Counted from the stretch's first letter, positions 25,492 to 33,980 are shown. The stretch: 64,000 nt of DNA from Nocardia albiluteola (GCF_018860155.1 NZ_JAHKNI010000013.1:62001-126000), one strand, 5' to 3'. Numbers and translations are program-made. The notes: generated from the letters alone by a model not told the origin.

Positions 25492-25510
25492 TCAACTTAG
25501 CCTAAGCTAA
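25492..25510. promoter_or_regulatory. Probable IdeR/DtxR iron box before fprA
   Basis: On the minus strand the 19-mer reads TTAGCTTAGGCTAAGTTGA, agreeing at 15 of 19 positions with the remembered IdeR consensus (TTAGGTTAGGCTAACCTAA). It lies about 60-78 bases before the fprA ATG, overlapping where the promoter should be. This predicts iron-dependent repression of fprA by the DtxR-family regulator IdeR. Confidence 0.72.
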
Positions 25511-25569
25511 GAGCGACGGCTAAGAATGACAGTGACGACAGAGTTCTCGACCAGAGGGTGCGCATCAGA

Positions 25570-26958
25570 ATGACGGAAACAAGTGCAGGAACCCGCCCAC
25601 TGCGCATCGCGATCGTGGGCGCCGGACCGGCGGGTATCTATGCCGCCGACGCGCTGATGAAGTCCGATGCCGAGGTCTCCATCGATCTGTACGAGCGCAT
25701 GCCCGCGCCGTTCGGGCTGATCCGCTACGGCGTGGCGCCCGACCACCCGCGCATCAAGGGCATCATCACCGCGCTGCACAAGGTCCTGGACAAGCCGCAG
25801 GTGCGCCTGCTGGGCAATATCGACTACGGCACCGACATCACCCTGCCCGACCTGCACCGCTTCTACGACGCGGTGATCTTCTCCACCGGCGCCAACGCCG
25901 ACCGCGCGCTCGGCGTCCCGGGCATCGACCTGGACGGCAGCTACGGCGCGGCAGACTTCGTCTCCTGGTACGACGGCCACCCCGACGTTCCCCGCACCTG
26001 GCCCCTCGACGCGGAGAAGGTCGCCGTCCTGGGCGTCGGCAACGTGGCCCTGGACGTGGCCCGCGTGCTGGCCAAGACCGGCGACGAGCTGCTGCCGACG
26101 GAGATCCCGCCGAACGTCTACGAGGGCCTCGTGGCCAACAAGGCGCTCGAGGTGCACGTGTTCGGCCGCCGCGGTCCGGCCCAGGCCAAGTTCACCCCGC
26201 TCGAGCTGCGCGAGCTCGACCACTCGCCCAATATCGAGGTCATCGTCGATCCCGAGGACATCGACTACGACGAGGGCTCCGAGGCCGCGCGCCGCCACTC
26301 CAAGCAGGTCGACATGGTCTGCAACACCATCGAGCAGTGGGCCATCCGCGACGTCGGCAACCGCCCGCACAAGCTGTACCTGCACTTCTTCGAGAACCCC
26401 GCCGAGATCGTCGGCGAGGACGGCAAGGTCGTGGGCCTGCGCACCGAGCGCACCCAGCTCGACGGCACCGGCAACGTCAAGGGCACGGGCGAGTTCCGCG
26501 ACTGGGATGTCCAGGCCGTCTACCGGGCCGTGGGCTACCTGTCGCAGAACATCCCCCAGCTGCCCTTCGACGACCAGGCCGGCACCGTGCCCAACGAGGC
26601 CGGGCGGGTGCTGATCGACGAGGATGCCGACGGTTCCGCGCGCTACCTGCCCGCCACCTACGTCACCGGCTGGATCAAGCGCGGCCCGGTCGGCCTGATC
26701 GGCCACACCAAGGGCGACGCCAACGAGACCATCGCCTGCCTGCTCGACGACGCCGCCGCGTTCACCCCCGCGGCCGAGCCCGAGCTCGACGCCGTAACGA
26801 AGTTCCTGGAGGACAAGGGAATTCCGTTCACCACGTGGGCCGGCTGGTACCGCCTCGACGCCCACGAGCGCGCCCTGGGCGAGCCGCAGGGCCGCGAGCG
26901 CGTCAAGGTCGTCGAGCGCGAGGACATGCTGCGCGCCAGCGAGCCGCACAAGGCCTGA
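25570..26958 (+). CDS. fprA: NADPH-ferredoxin reductase FprA
   Basis: A 462-residue adrenodoxin-reductase-type flavoprotein passing electrons from NADPH through FAD to ferredoxins, for example for cytochromes P450. The FAD fold is IVGAGPAGIYAADAL (GAGPAG, residues 17-22). MPAPFGLIRYGVAPDHP is the conserved FAD/NADP loop. The NADP-binding turn is VLGVGNVALDVARVL, and the C-terminal WIKRGPVGLIGHTKGDA is diagnostic. The ATG at 25570 (MTETSAGTRP) gives the family length; a GTG at 25558 would add four residues. An iron box precedes it. Confidence 0.94.
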   Translation: MTETSAGTRPLRIAIVGAGPAGIYAADALMKSDAEVSIDLYERMPAPFGLIRYGVAPDHPRIKGIITALHKVLDKPQVRLLGNIDYGTDITLPDLHRFYDAVIFSTGANADRALGVPGIDLDGSYGAADFVSWYDGHPDVPRTWPLDAEKVAVLGVGNVALDVARVLAKTGDELLPTEIPPNVYEGLVANKALEVHVFGRRGPAQAKFTPLELRELDHSPNIEVIVDPEDIDYDEGSEAARRHSKQVDMVCNTIEQWAIRDVGNRPHKLYLHFFENPAEIVGEDGKVVGLRTERTQLDGTGNVKGTGEFRDWDVQAVYRAVGYLSQNIPQLPFDDQAGTVPNEAGRVLIDEDADGSARYLPATYVTGWIKRGPVGLIGHTKGDANETIACLLDDAAAFTPAAEPELDAVTKFLEDKGIPFTTWAGWYRLDAHERALGEPQGRERVKVVEREDMLRASEPHKA

Positions 26959-27004
26959 GCACCGGCTATCCCCTGCGGCGCTTACCGGGTCGGAAGTGCC
27001 GCAT

Positions 27005-27901
27005 ATGGATCCTGTCGGTGTCTCGAGGCATGCTGATCTCGTGTTCGATGCCCATGTCCATCTCGTCGATCCGCGGTTCCCGCTGATCGAAAACGAGGGC
27101 TTCCTGCCCCGGCCCTTCACCATCGCCGATTATCGAAAGCGCATGGCGCGCTTCGATATCGACGGCGGAGCCGTGGTCAGCGGGTCGTTCCAGGGTACCG
27201 ACCAGGGCTTTCTGCGGGCCGCGCTGGCGGAGCTGGGTGAGGGCTGGGTCGGGGTCACCAATCTGCACCCCGACACCACCGACGCGGAGATCGTCGACCT
27301 GAGCCGCGCCGGGGTGCGCGCGCTGCGATTCAATCTCAAGCGCGCGGCCGGCGATATCGCGGAGCTCACCATGCTCGCCCTGCGGGCATACGCCGTCGCG
27401 GGCTGGCATGTGGAGCTGTACATCGACGGATCCATGCTCGGGTCGCTGGAACCGGTGATCAGCAAGCTGCCGGTGCTATCCATCGACCACCTGGGCATGT
27501 CCGACGAATGCCTGCCCTACCTGCTGGACCTCGTCGACCGCGGCGCCAAGGTCAAGGCGTCCGGATTCGGACGGGTGGCGATGAACGTGCCGACCGCGCT
27601 GCGCAGCATCCACCGGGTCAATCCGGAGGCGCTGATGTTCGGCTCGGACCTTCCCGGCATGCGCGCCGGGCGTCCGTTCCGCGACGCCGATGTCGAGCTG
27701 ATCGGCGAGGCTATCGGCCCCGGCGTGCACCGGGTACTGGAGGACAATGCCCGTGCCTTCTACGGACTACCGGTCAAGGCCCGCCCCATGCACGAGTCCC
27801 CGCCGACGATGCCCCTGCCCCGGACCGAGCCACCGACGCTGCGCATGAGTCGATCCGAGTTGCCCGGCCCGCCCACGGAACCGCTCCCGATCATCGAATA
27901 G
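27005..27901 (+). CDS. Amidohydrolase-family (amidohydro_2) protein
   Basis: About 298 residues with the metal-binding start FDAHVHLVDP (H-x-H), a central SIDHLGMSDE and a closing FGSDLPGMR, the three metal-ligand regions of TIM-barrel amidohydrolases related to lactone hydrolases and aminocarboxymuconate decarboxylase. The C-terminal ~35 residues are a Pro-rich tail unlike the family. The start is uncertain: ATG 27005 is used, with GTG 26996 and GTG 27041 (immediately before FDAHVHL) as options. Downstream of fprA with a 46-base gap. Substrate unknown. Confidence 0.78.
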   Translation: MDPVGVSRHADLVFDAHVHLVDPRFPLIENEGFLPRPFTIADYRKRMARFDIDGGAVVSGSFQGTDQGFLRAALAELGEGWVGVTNLHPDTTDAEIVDLSRAGVRALRFNLKRAAGDIAELTMLALRAYAVAGWHVELYIDGSMLGSLEPVISKLPVLSIDHLGMSDECLPYLLDLVDRGAKVKASGFGRVAMNVPTALRSIHRVNPEALMFGSDLPGMRAGRPFRDADVELIGEAIGPGVHRVLEDNARAFYGLPVKARPMHESPPTMPLPRTEPPTLRMSRSELPGPPTEPLPIIE

Positions 27902-28202
27902 CGGCGCGGGCCCGATGGCCACCGAGTCCGGCGGTTTGCCCCGGCCGGGCCGGCGCCCGCGCGAGGCCTCGCGGCGGCTGGAAAGAACACTGGCACAGTG
28001 GTTTTCATGCGTACTCCCGAGGGGCGCGTGACCCGGTGGGGTAGCCGCGTCAGCGCTGAAACGAACTTGAAATGTACCCGTTCCAGTCCTACGCCGGGAG
28101 AGGTGGGCGCTGGCGCAATTGCGACACCGATCCGCCCGTCGAGCTATTAGGCAGCCCTGAATTATCCGGTTGCCGACCAATTCCCCGCGACGTTTCCGCT
28201 GG

Positions 28203-28216
28203 TAGAACGCGTTCTA
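28203..28216. promoter_or_regulatory. KstR-type palindrome TAGAACGCGTTCTA
   Basis: A perfect 14-bp palindrome that fits the TNNAAC-NN-GTTNNA pattern recognised by the TetR repressor KstR (lipid/sterol catabolism) in related actinobacteria. A further half-like CTAGAAC follows. It lies ~340 bases upstream of the small ORFs and no sterol genes are adjacent, so another TetR protein could be the ligand. Confidence 0.5.
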
Positions 28217-28431
28217 GAACAATAGAAAGAATTGTCATCCAATCCTCTCGAGCTGTTCCGGTCGAAGTCGGCTGGCCTGTTTGCGCCGGAGCTGTTCCGA
28301 TCCACGGTACGCGAATCACCGGCTACTCGATTTTTCAAGATCAATACCACTGGCATACGATCCTTCCAAATGGTAGCTGAATATTCGCTTATACCCGGGC
28401 GGCGATACGGAAGACCATTTTTCGGATTCTC

Positions 28432-28460
28432 TTGCGGCATATATTCAACCCTGCTACGTT
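28432..28460 (+). promoter_or_regulatory. Putative promoter for the small-ORF/mycolyltransferase cluster
   Basis: TTGCGG (28432-28437) and TACGTT (28455-28460) are separated by 17 bases, a reasonable sigma-70-like spacing. Transcription would start about 90 bases before the first small ORF. Predicted by eye only. Confidence 0.4.
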
Positions 28461-28556
28461 CCCCTTCATCACTGACGGACCTGCGTTGGTGACGAGTTCT
28501 CGACCTCAGATTCCGGGATCGAGGGTTCGCTGCTGTTCGAATAAGGAGTTTTTGTC

Positions 28557-28676
28557 GTGGGTTCTCTTGCTGATGGCGCCCTACTTCCGGTCCTCGTCCC
28601 ACTGCTGGGATCCGCGGTGGCCGGCGACGGCCTTTGGTCGACCTTTCTCGGCTCGCTTGGAAATATCGTCAAGTAG
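28557..28676 (+). CDS. Small hydrophobic protein 1 (39 residues)
   Basis: GTG ORF with AAGGAG 8 bases upstream. The peptide starts VGSLADGALLPVLVPLLG and ends FLGSLGNIVK. It has no cleavable signal and is mostly hydrophobic/amphipathic with several glycines and serines. Codon choice is more relaxed than in neighbouring genes. The next ORF, 64 bases on, has the same size and the same GSL start, and a mycolyltransferase gene follows. The arrangement is reminiscent of the small PorA/PorH porin subunits of corynebacteria, which are O-mycoloylated, but no sequence homology is claimed. A toxin-like or surface peptide is an alternative. Confidence 0.62.
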   Translation: MGSLADGALLPVLVPLLGSAVAGDGLWSTFLGSLGNIVK

Positions 28677-28740
28677 TGCCGGCAATGTGAATTATTCATC
28701 GGGTTCGGAATATCCGATCGACAATACGTAGGAGATAGAC

Positions 28741-28857
28741 ATGGGATCACTTCTGACCATTCTCGGAATGGGCACCGCAAGCGCTAACGCCAATATCCTG
28801 ACCCCGATCACCAATGCGCTGGTCAGTCTCAGCGGGGGTACGCCACACACAAAGTAG
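28741..28857 (+). CDS. Small hydrophobic protein 2 (38 residues)
   Basis: ATG ORF with GGAG 6 bases upstream. It starts MGSLLTILGMGTASANANIL and ends SLSGGTPHTK. Together with the ORF 64 bases upstream it forms a pair of equal length sharing the GSL N-terminus and a basic C-terminal lysine. It is rich in Ser/Thr/Asn and hydrophobic residues, with no classical signal peptide. It lies 93 bases before the mycolyltransferase start. Coding status rests on the strong ribosome-binding site, the pairing and the context; function unknown. Confidence 0.65.
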   Translation: MGSLLTILGMGTASANANILTPITNALVSLSGGTPHTK

Positions 28858-28950
28858 TTACCGGTGGCCGATGCGGGGGAGCCGGCGAAACTCGGCCACT
28901 CCCCCGCGTCGACTCCGATGCCGACCTGACTCAGCTCTAGGACGTATACG

Positions 28951-29964
28951 TTGCGCGGTATTGCCTACCTGGCCGCATCTCTCTCATTGTCGGCCGTGCT
29001 GTGGGCCGCGAGCACGCCGGCCGCATCGGCCCAATCCGGCGCCCGAGTGGTGAGTGAAACCCGCGGGGCCGGACAGCTGACGAATATCAGCGTGTATTCA
29101 CCATCCATGCAGCGCAATATCACGCTCGAGGTGTTGCACCCGACGGACACGACCCGGCCGGCCCCGACGTTGTATCTGCTGAACGGCGCCGGCGGCGGGG
29201 AGGACGCCGCGAACTGGCTGGCGCGCACCGATGCCGCGCAATTCTTCGCGGACAAGCACGTCAATGTCGTGATTCCCACCGAGGGCGCGTTCAGTTACTA
29301 CACCGACTGGGACAAGCCCGACAAGGGACTGGCCAAGAAGCTGCACAACAACGGCCGGAACATGTGGGAAACCTTCCTCACCGATGAGTTACCGCCGGTT
29401 ATCGACGCCACCTTTCACACGAACGGGGTCGATGCGCTGGCGGGCATCTCCATGGCGGCCACCTCGGTCCTGAATCTCGCGATCCAAGCGCCGCGGTTGT
29501 ACCGCAGCGTCGCCGCGTACAGCGGCTGCGCGATGACCAGCGATCCCATCGGCCGGGCCATGGTCACGCTGGTGGTCAGCGACGGCGGCGCGGACGTGAC
29601 GAATATGTGGGGCCATGTCGGCGGTCCGGAATGGCAGGCGCACGACCCGTATGTGAATGCCGCGCGCCTGCCGCACATTCCGATGTACATATCCAGCGGC
29701 AGTGGTCTGCCCGGCAAGCACGACACCCTGGCCGATCCCACGCTGAACAACAGCCAGGCCATGCTCGCCAATCAGATGGCGGTCGGCGGCATCCTCGAAG
29801 CGGCGACGAATTCCTGTACCGCCGCCCTCGCCGACCGGACTCGTCAGCTCGGCCGTACCGATATCGTCTACGACTTCCGCCCGACGGGCACCCACTCCTG
29901 GGGGTACTGGCAGGACGAGCTGCACCGATCGTGGCCCATGCTGGCATCATCGCTGGGCATCTGA
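28951..29964 (+). CDS. Antigen-85-like mycolyltransferase/esterase (secreted)
   Basis: A 337-residue secreted alpha/beta-hydrolase of the mycolyltransferase family, which moves mycolic acids onto trehalose, arabinogalactan or protein. A signal peptide with AxA site occupies about residues 1-27. LYLLNGAGGGEDAANW forms the oxyanion region, GISMAATS carries the nucleophile (S167) exactly as in antigen 85, and THSWGYWQDEL supplies the histidine (H315). The acidic member of the triad is not obvious. The start is TTG with AGGA 8 bases upstream; no ATG/GTG gives the signal peptide. Two small ORFs precede it and a WS/DGAT gene converges 36 bases away. Confidence 0.88.
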   Translation: MRGIAYLAASLSLSAVLWAASTPAASAQSGARVVSETRGAGQLTNISVYSPSMQRNITLEVLHPTDTTRPAPTLYLLNGAGGGEDAANWLARTDAAQFFADKHVNVVIPTEGAFSYYTDWDKPDKGLAKKLHNNGRNMWETFLTDELPPVIDATFHTNGVDALAGISMAATSVLNLAIQAPRLYRSVAAYSGCAMTSDPIGRAMVTLVVSDGGADVTNMWGHVGGPEWQAHDPYVNAARLPHIPMYISSGSGLPGKHDTLADPTLNNSQAMLANQMAVGGILEAATNSCTAALADRTRQLGRTDIVYDFRPTGTHSWGYWQDELHRSWPMLASSLGI

Positions 29965-30000
29965 GCTGCGCGGATGGCCCGGGGCGGCCACGCCCCGGCG

Positions 30001-31488
30001 TCACTCCCCCAATGACCCGGCCGCCTCGGCCAGCTGACGAAACGACCCGCGCAGCAGCTCGCCGTAATGCTCGAGATCCGGCATCATCTTGCTGTCGGCG
30101 CTGACCGATATCCACAACTCCTCGCCCTGCGAACTGACCAGATGACGTAGCCCGTCGCCATCGAATACCGGCAGCACACCGAACGCGCTCACACCCGGCA
30201 GGTCGAGAAATTCGAGCCGCTCGGTCACCGGGGGCACATTGCTGATCGTGGTATTCACCAGCGGCACGGTCTCGATATCGTCGAACGACTGCTGCGCCCG
30301 GACCCAGCCGACCAATCGCAACAACCATGCCGGAGAGGTGTGCAGCCGGGCTTCGCGTCGCAGGACATCGGCATTGGCCCAGCGCTCTTTCTCCCGTCGC
30401 GCCGAGACCTGAATTGCTTGTAAACGAGAGAGGGAATCGGCGATGTCGGTGTGTAGATCGACCGACATCAGGCAGAGCTGATTCGCCGAATTCCACCGCG
30501 CCGTGCCGCGCATCGACATGGGGACCATTGCACCCAGCGACGCCGCGGGAGTCTCACCCCGCTCGCGGAGATAGGCATCGAGCGCACCGGATATCACGGC
30601 CAGCATGAGGTCGTTGACGGTGGTGCGGCCGGGCATTGCCGCCTTCAGATCGAGCACGGCCCGCAGTGGAATGGGAATCAAGTCGAAGACGAGTTCCGAG
30701 CGAACCGCATGATTGAAGCGGGTGGCGGGACGATGGGCGATCGGTTCGTAGAGTGCCTTCGCCGCTACGCCGGCCGCCGCCGCCTGTGCGGCCCGGCGGG
30801 TTCGAATCAATCCCGCCACGAACCGCACACAGCGATAGGGCAGGAGGCCGGCCGAACGCAGCAATGCCGTCGACTCGGACCAGGAATGGTGGTCCACCGT
30901 GGGCGCGGGCGGAATATCGACGGCGCCGAAAAGCTTCGACTCCAGCGTCCGTGTGCCCATGCCGTCGGCGGCGCTGTGATGGAATTTGAGCACGACCACT
31001 GTCACCGCGGGATATCCCGGAAAGCGGGCGACGCGTTCGAAGATATGGATCTCCCACGGCGGGCGCGAGAGATCCATTCGGGTGGACGCGATCGCGGCGA
31101 TACGCCGCCGGATCTCGTCCCAATCGAACACCTCGGGACCGTTCAGCGTCACATGATCGGCGAGACGGAACCCGGCATCGGGCACCCAGTACGGCAGATC
31201 CAGATCCCCGGGTATCCGCGCGAGCCGCCGGTGAAAAATCGGCGAGTGCCCCAGACGATCCCGCACCCAGGCGTGCACCTGTTCGGTACCGAACGGAGTT
31301 ACCTCACCCCGCGACCTGTCGAATACGTAGGCGGCGGCAATATTGGCCGGATGGCGCTGATGCTCCTCGTAGACGAATACCGCATCGCGTGCGGACAACT
31401 GCTGGGCGGTGACATGTAATCCGGGTGGTTCGGCCGCCGAATTCTTCTTCACACTCAACCATCTCTCGCTCTGGCCGACGGAATGCAT
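30001..31488 (-). CDS. WS/DGAT-type acyltransferase
   Basis: A wax-ester synthase/diacylglycerol acyltransferase making storage triacylglycerol or wax esters from acyl-CoA. About 495 residues. The catalytic motif is HHSAADG (H170, H171, D175, G176), preceded by LSRPPWEIHIFE, and the C-terminal half includes MPMSMRG and NTTISNVPP. The LSARDAVFVYEE segment near the N-terminus is typical. The start is uncertain: ATG 31488, or GTG 31452 closer to the family start. It converges with the mycolyltransferase. A palindrome at 31656-31670 lies upstream. Confidence 0.92.
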   Translation of the reverse strand: MHSVGQSERWLSVKKNSAAEPPGLHVTAQQLSARDAVFVYEEHQRHPANIAAAYVFDRSRGEVTPFGTEQVHAWVRDRLGHSPIFHRRLARIPGDLDLPYWVPDAGFRLADHVTLNGPEVFDWDEIRRRIAAIASTRMDLSRPPWEIHIFERVARFPGYPAVTVVVLKFHHSAADGMGTRTLESKLFGAVDIPPAPTVDHHSWSESTALLRSAGLLPYRCVRFVAGLIRTRRAAQAAAAGVAAKALYEPIAHRPATRFNHAVRSELVFDLIPIPLRAVLDLKAAMPGRTTVNDLMLAVISGALDAYLRERGETPAASLGAMVPMSMRGTARWNSANQLCLMSVDLHTDIADSLSRLQAIQVSARREKERWANADVLRREARLHTSPAWLLRLVGWVRAQQSFDDIETVPLVNTTISNVPPVTERLEFLDLPGVSAFGVLPVFDGDGLRHLVSSQGEELWISVSADSKMMPDLEHYGELLRGSFRQLAEAAGSLGE

Positions 31489-31655
31489 ACAGCCATTCCG
31501 CACGTCACTGTACTGCCGTCGGGGCGGTCGAGGAGGTGCAGTCGGCGGTCCGGGACGGGCGTACCGCCGAGGAGCGAAGCTTCCAGCTGATACTTTTCCA
31601 GCATCAAAGTTCGCCGCAATCACCACACAGGGTATCGTTCAGTTAAATCTGTTCA

Positions 31656-31670
31656 CTAAACGTCGTTTAG
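31656..31670. promoter_or_regulatory. Palindrome CTAAACG-T-CGTTTAG upstream of WS/DGAT
   Basis: A perfect 7-bp inverted repeat with a single central base, in A+T-rich sequence ~170 bases before the WS/DGAT start and beyond the 3' end of the lipoprotein gene. Symmetry and position fit a TetR-type operator controlling the acyltransferase. No cognate regulator is adjacent. Confidence 0.5.
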
Positions 31671-31723
31671 AACCGGTCGCCAGCACCCGATCATTCGGTA
31701 ACCGAATGTGTGCCATCGGCGGA

Positions 31724-32686
31724 TCAGTTCAGGTCCGGATGCTGAATCAGGTAGTTCGCCGCAGCCAGCCCCACACGATAGGCGTTCTCCACCGAAATCG
31801 TGAATCCGGCGTAGTTGCCCTTCAGCATGTCGGTCACCGATCCGCCGCTCGCGGGCTGGTCGAAGTTGCTCGCGGTACGAAGGTCCACATATCGGTTCAG
31901 TTTCCCGGCGCGGGCCAGGGCGCCGGCGGTGGCGTTGTCCTCCATCTGAGACGTGCAGTAGTGGCCCTGTCCGCCGGTCTGCATGCCCACGATGTACGCG
32001 GTCTGCGCCGAGGAGACCGCGCCGGACCAGAAGTTGTCGCCGGTGGCCGTATCGCATTCGGTGACAAAGGGTTTGTCGTGCCCGGCCTGCCCCGGGTAGG
32101 CGGCGCGGACCGCCGCGAGGCTCGGATCGTCGGCGAGGGCGACCTCCTTGGTGTTGCGGTAGACCGCGTCCACGAGCCGCGCGTCGAGCTCGTACTCCTG
32201 GGTCACCGGCTTGTCCATGTCGCCGAGCGGCAGGTAGCCCAGCGGCACCGACGGATCGTCCTGCGGCAGAATGTGATGGCCGAGATCGACGTCGACAATG
32301 CGGCGCGCCCAGGCCGCGAAGCCGAGCGTCCCGACGTCGGGCGGCGTGCCCGCGATGCCCGCGGTGATGAAATACGCCTTGTCCAGGTCGAGTTTCGGGC
32401 TGGCCAGGACCGCGGAGACCGAGAGCGCGGCATCGACCTTGCCCTCATCGGTGACCATCATGCACATGCCGGAGTCGTTGCAGCGCACCGGCGTTCGCAC
32501 GCCCGGCACCGAAATCTCGTGAGTCCACTTCTGATTGTCGACCCAGGGCTTGGCCTCCGGATCGAACATGGTGATGACCATCGCCTTCACCCCGACGCGC
32601 GCGTCGCCGGAGTGCGACGAGCAGCCCGCCGCGGTCAGGCCGAAGGCCAGGACCGAGACCACCGTTGCCACCGTTCTACCGAACAC
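31724..32686 (-). CDS. Purine nucleoside permease (NUP)-like lipoprotein
   Basis: A 320-residue exported protein of the NUP family. The signal peptide ends in the lipobox LTAAGC, so it is probably lipid-anchored. The mature part starts VKAMVITMFDPEAKPW and continues ITAGIAGTPPDVGTLG and TGDNFWSG, with GGSVTDMLKG near the C-terminus, all typical of proteins named purine nucleoside permease (structurally nucleoside-phosphorylase-like). The GTG at 32686 is preceded by GGAGG; an upstream start at 32725 would add 13 residues. Role in nucleoside binding or uptake is family inference. Confidence 0.85.
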   Translation of the reverse strand: MFGRTVATVVSVLAFGLTAAGCSSHSGDARVGVKAMVITMFDPEAKPWVDNQKWTHEISVPGVRTPVRCNDSGMCMMVTDEGKVDAALSVSAVLASPKLDLDKAYFITAGIAGTPPDVGTLGFAAWARRIVDVDLGHHILPQDDPSVPLGYLPLGDMDKPVTQEYELDARLVDAVYRNTKEVALADDPSLAAVRAAYPGQAGHDKPFVTECDTATGDNFWSGAVSSAQTAYIVGMQTGGQGHYCTSQMEDNATAGALARAGKLNRYVDLRTASNFDQPASGGSVTDMLKGNYAGFTISVENAYRVGLAAANYLIQHPDLN

Positions 32687-32882
32687 CGGACCTCCGTCGT
32701 CGAATGAGTCGAATGATGCGGCCACTCAGGCATACCGCATGGACCACACGGAATCGGGGAGGTCGCGGGTAGTACGTGTTCGATGCCGCACCCCAGTGAC
32801 GCAGCCCACGGTCACCGCTTATTGTCGGAGTGTCAACATCGCCGGTGTGGCGGTGCGCAGGAACGACGAACCGAGGTAGGAC

Positions 32883-33980
32883 GTGAGCACACCATCCACC
32901 ACCAGGCAGGGCCCCCTCGCGGGCATCCGGGTTGTCGAGCTGGCCGGGATCGGACCCGGCCCGCACGCGGCGCTGCTGCTGGCCGACCTCGGCGCGGACG
33001 TCGTGCGGGTGCAGCGACCCGGCATGCTGCCCGGATTCATGGAACGCGCGCAATGGCGCGGGCGCACCATCGTCGAGGCCAACCTCAAGGATCCGGCGGA
33101 CATCGAGCAGGTGCTCGGGCTGATCGAGAAGGCCGATGTGCTGCTCGAGGGCTTCCGTCCCGGCGTGACCGAACGCATGGGCCTGGGCCCGGACGTCGCG
33201 CTCGAGCGCAACCCGCGACTGATCTACGGGCGCATGACCGGCTGGGGCCAGTTCGGTCCGCTGGCCGACCGCGCCGGACACGACATCAACTACATCTCGC
33301 TCACCGGTGTCCTGCACGCGATCGGCCACAAGGACGAGCGGCCGGTGCCGCCGCTGAACATGGTCGGCGACTTCGGCGGCGGCTCGATGTTCCTGGTGTT
33401 CGGCGTGCTGGCCGCGCTGGTGGAGCGGCAGGGCTCGGGTAGGGGGCAGGTCATCGACGCCGCCATGATCGACGGCGCCCTGGCCCTGTCGCACATGATC
33501 TGGGGCATGAAGGGCGTGGGCCTGTGGTCCGACGAGCGGGGCACCAACCTGCTCGACACCGGCATGGCCTTCTACGACACCTATGAGACCTCCGACGGCA
33601 AGTACATGGCCGTGGGCTGCATCGAACCGCAGTTCTACGCCGAATTCCTGAAGGGCCTCGAGATCGATCCGGCGGGGCTGCCCAATCAGCTCGACCCGAG
33701 CGGGCAGGATCAGCTGCGCAAGCTGTTCACCGAGAAGTTCAAGACCCGCACCCGCGCGGAGTGGACCGCGGTCTTCGACGGCACCGATGCCTGCTGCACC
33801 CCGGTGCTGACGATGACCGAGGCCGAGCAGAACGAGCACATCGTGGCCCGCACCGGACTGATCGAGATCGAGGGAGTGGTACAGCACGCGCCCGCGCCGC
33901 GATTCTCCCGGACGCCGGGCGGGATCCCGACGCCGCCGCCGTCGGCCGGAACGCCGATCGACCAGGTGTGGCCGGACTGA
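32883..33980 (+). CDS. mcr: Alpha-methylacyl-CoA racemase (CaiB/BaiF family III)
   Basis: A 365-residue class III CoA-transferase-fold enzyme that epimerises 2-methylacyl-CoA esters, needed to degrade methyl-branched or sterol side chains. The catalytic residues of the M. tuberculosis enzyme (H126, D156, E241) all appear here shifted by exactly seven: H133 in AGHDINY, D163 in MVGDFGGG and E248 in GCIEPQFY. The CoA-binding opening is GPLAGIRVVELAGIGPGP. The start is GTG 3 bases after AGGTAGGAC. Monocistronic as far as seen. Confidence 0.93.
   Translation: MSTPSTTRQGPLAGIRVVELAGIGPGPHAALLLADLGADVVRVQRPGMLPGFMERAQWRGRTIVEANLKDPADIEQVLGLIEKADVLLEGFRPGVTERMGLGPDVALERNPRLIYGRMTGWGQFGPLADRAGHDINYISLTGVLHAIGHKDERPVPPLNMVGDFGGGSMFLVFGVLAALVERQGSGRGQVIDAAMIDGALALSHMIWGMKGVGLWSDERGTNLLDTGMAFYDTYETSDGKYMAVGCIEPQFYAEFLKGLEIDPAGLPNQLDPSGQDQLRKLFTEKFKTRTRAEWTAVFDGTDACCTPVLTMTEAEQNEHIVARTGLIEIEGVVQHAPAPRFSRTPGGIPTPPPSAGTPIDQVWPD

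Larger units (their letters stand above)
27902..28556. promoter_or_regulatory. 655-base, partly A+T-richer non-coding region before the small-ORF pair
   Basis: No protein-like frame with a ribosome-binding site is seen here, although several chance ORFs exist. From about 28080 onward the composition is clearly lower in G+C than the flanking genes and includes AT-rich runs near 28220 and 28320-28440. The region holds a perfect palindrome at 28203-28216 and a plausible promoter at 28432-28460 pointing into the small ORFs. It may be an upstream regulatory region, an untranslated leader or the scar of an insertion. Confidence 0.5.

Noticed and set aside
28162..28602. A 146-residue minus-strand ORF in the A+T-richer region
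   Set aside because: Low-complexity charged sequence, no ribosome-binding site, and it would run through the promoter of the small-ORF pair.
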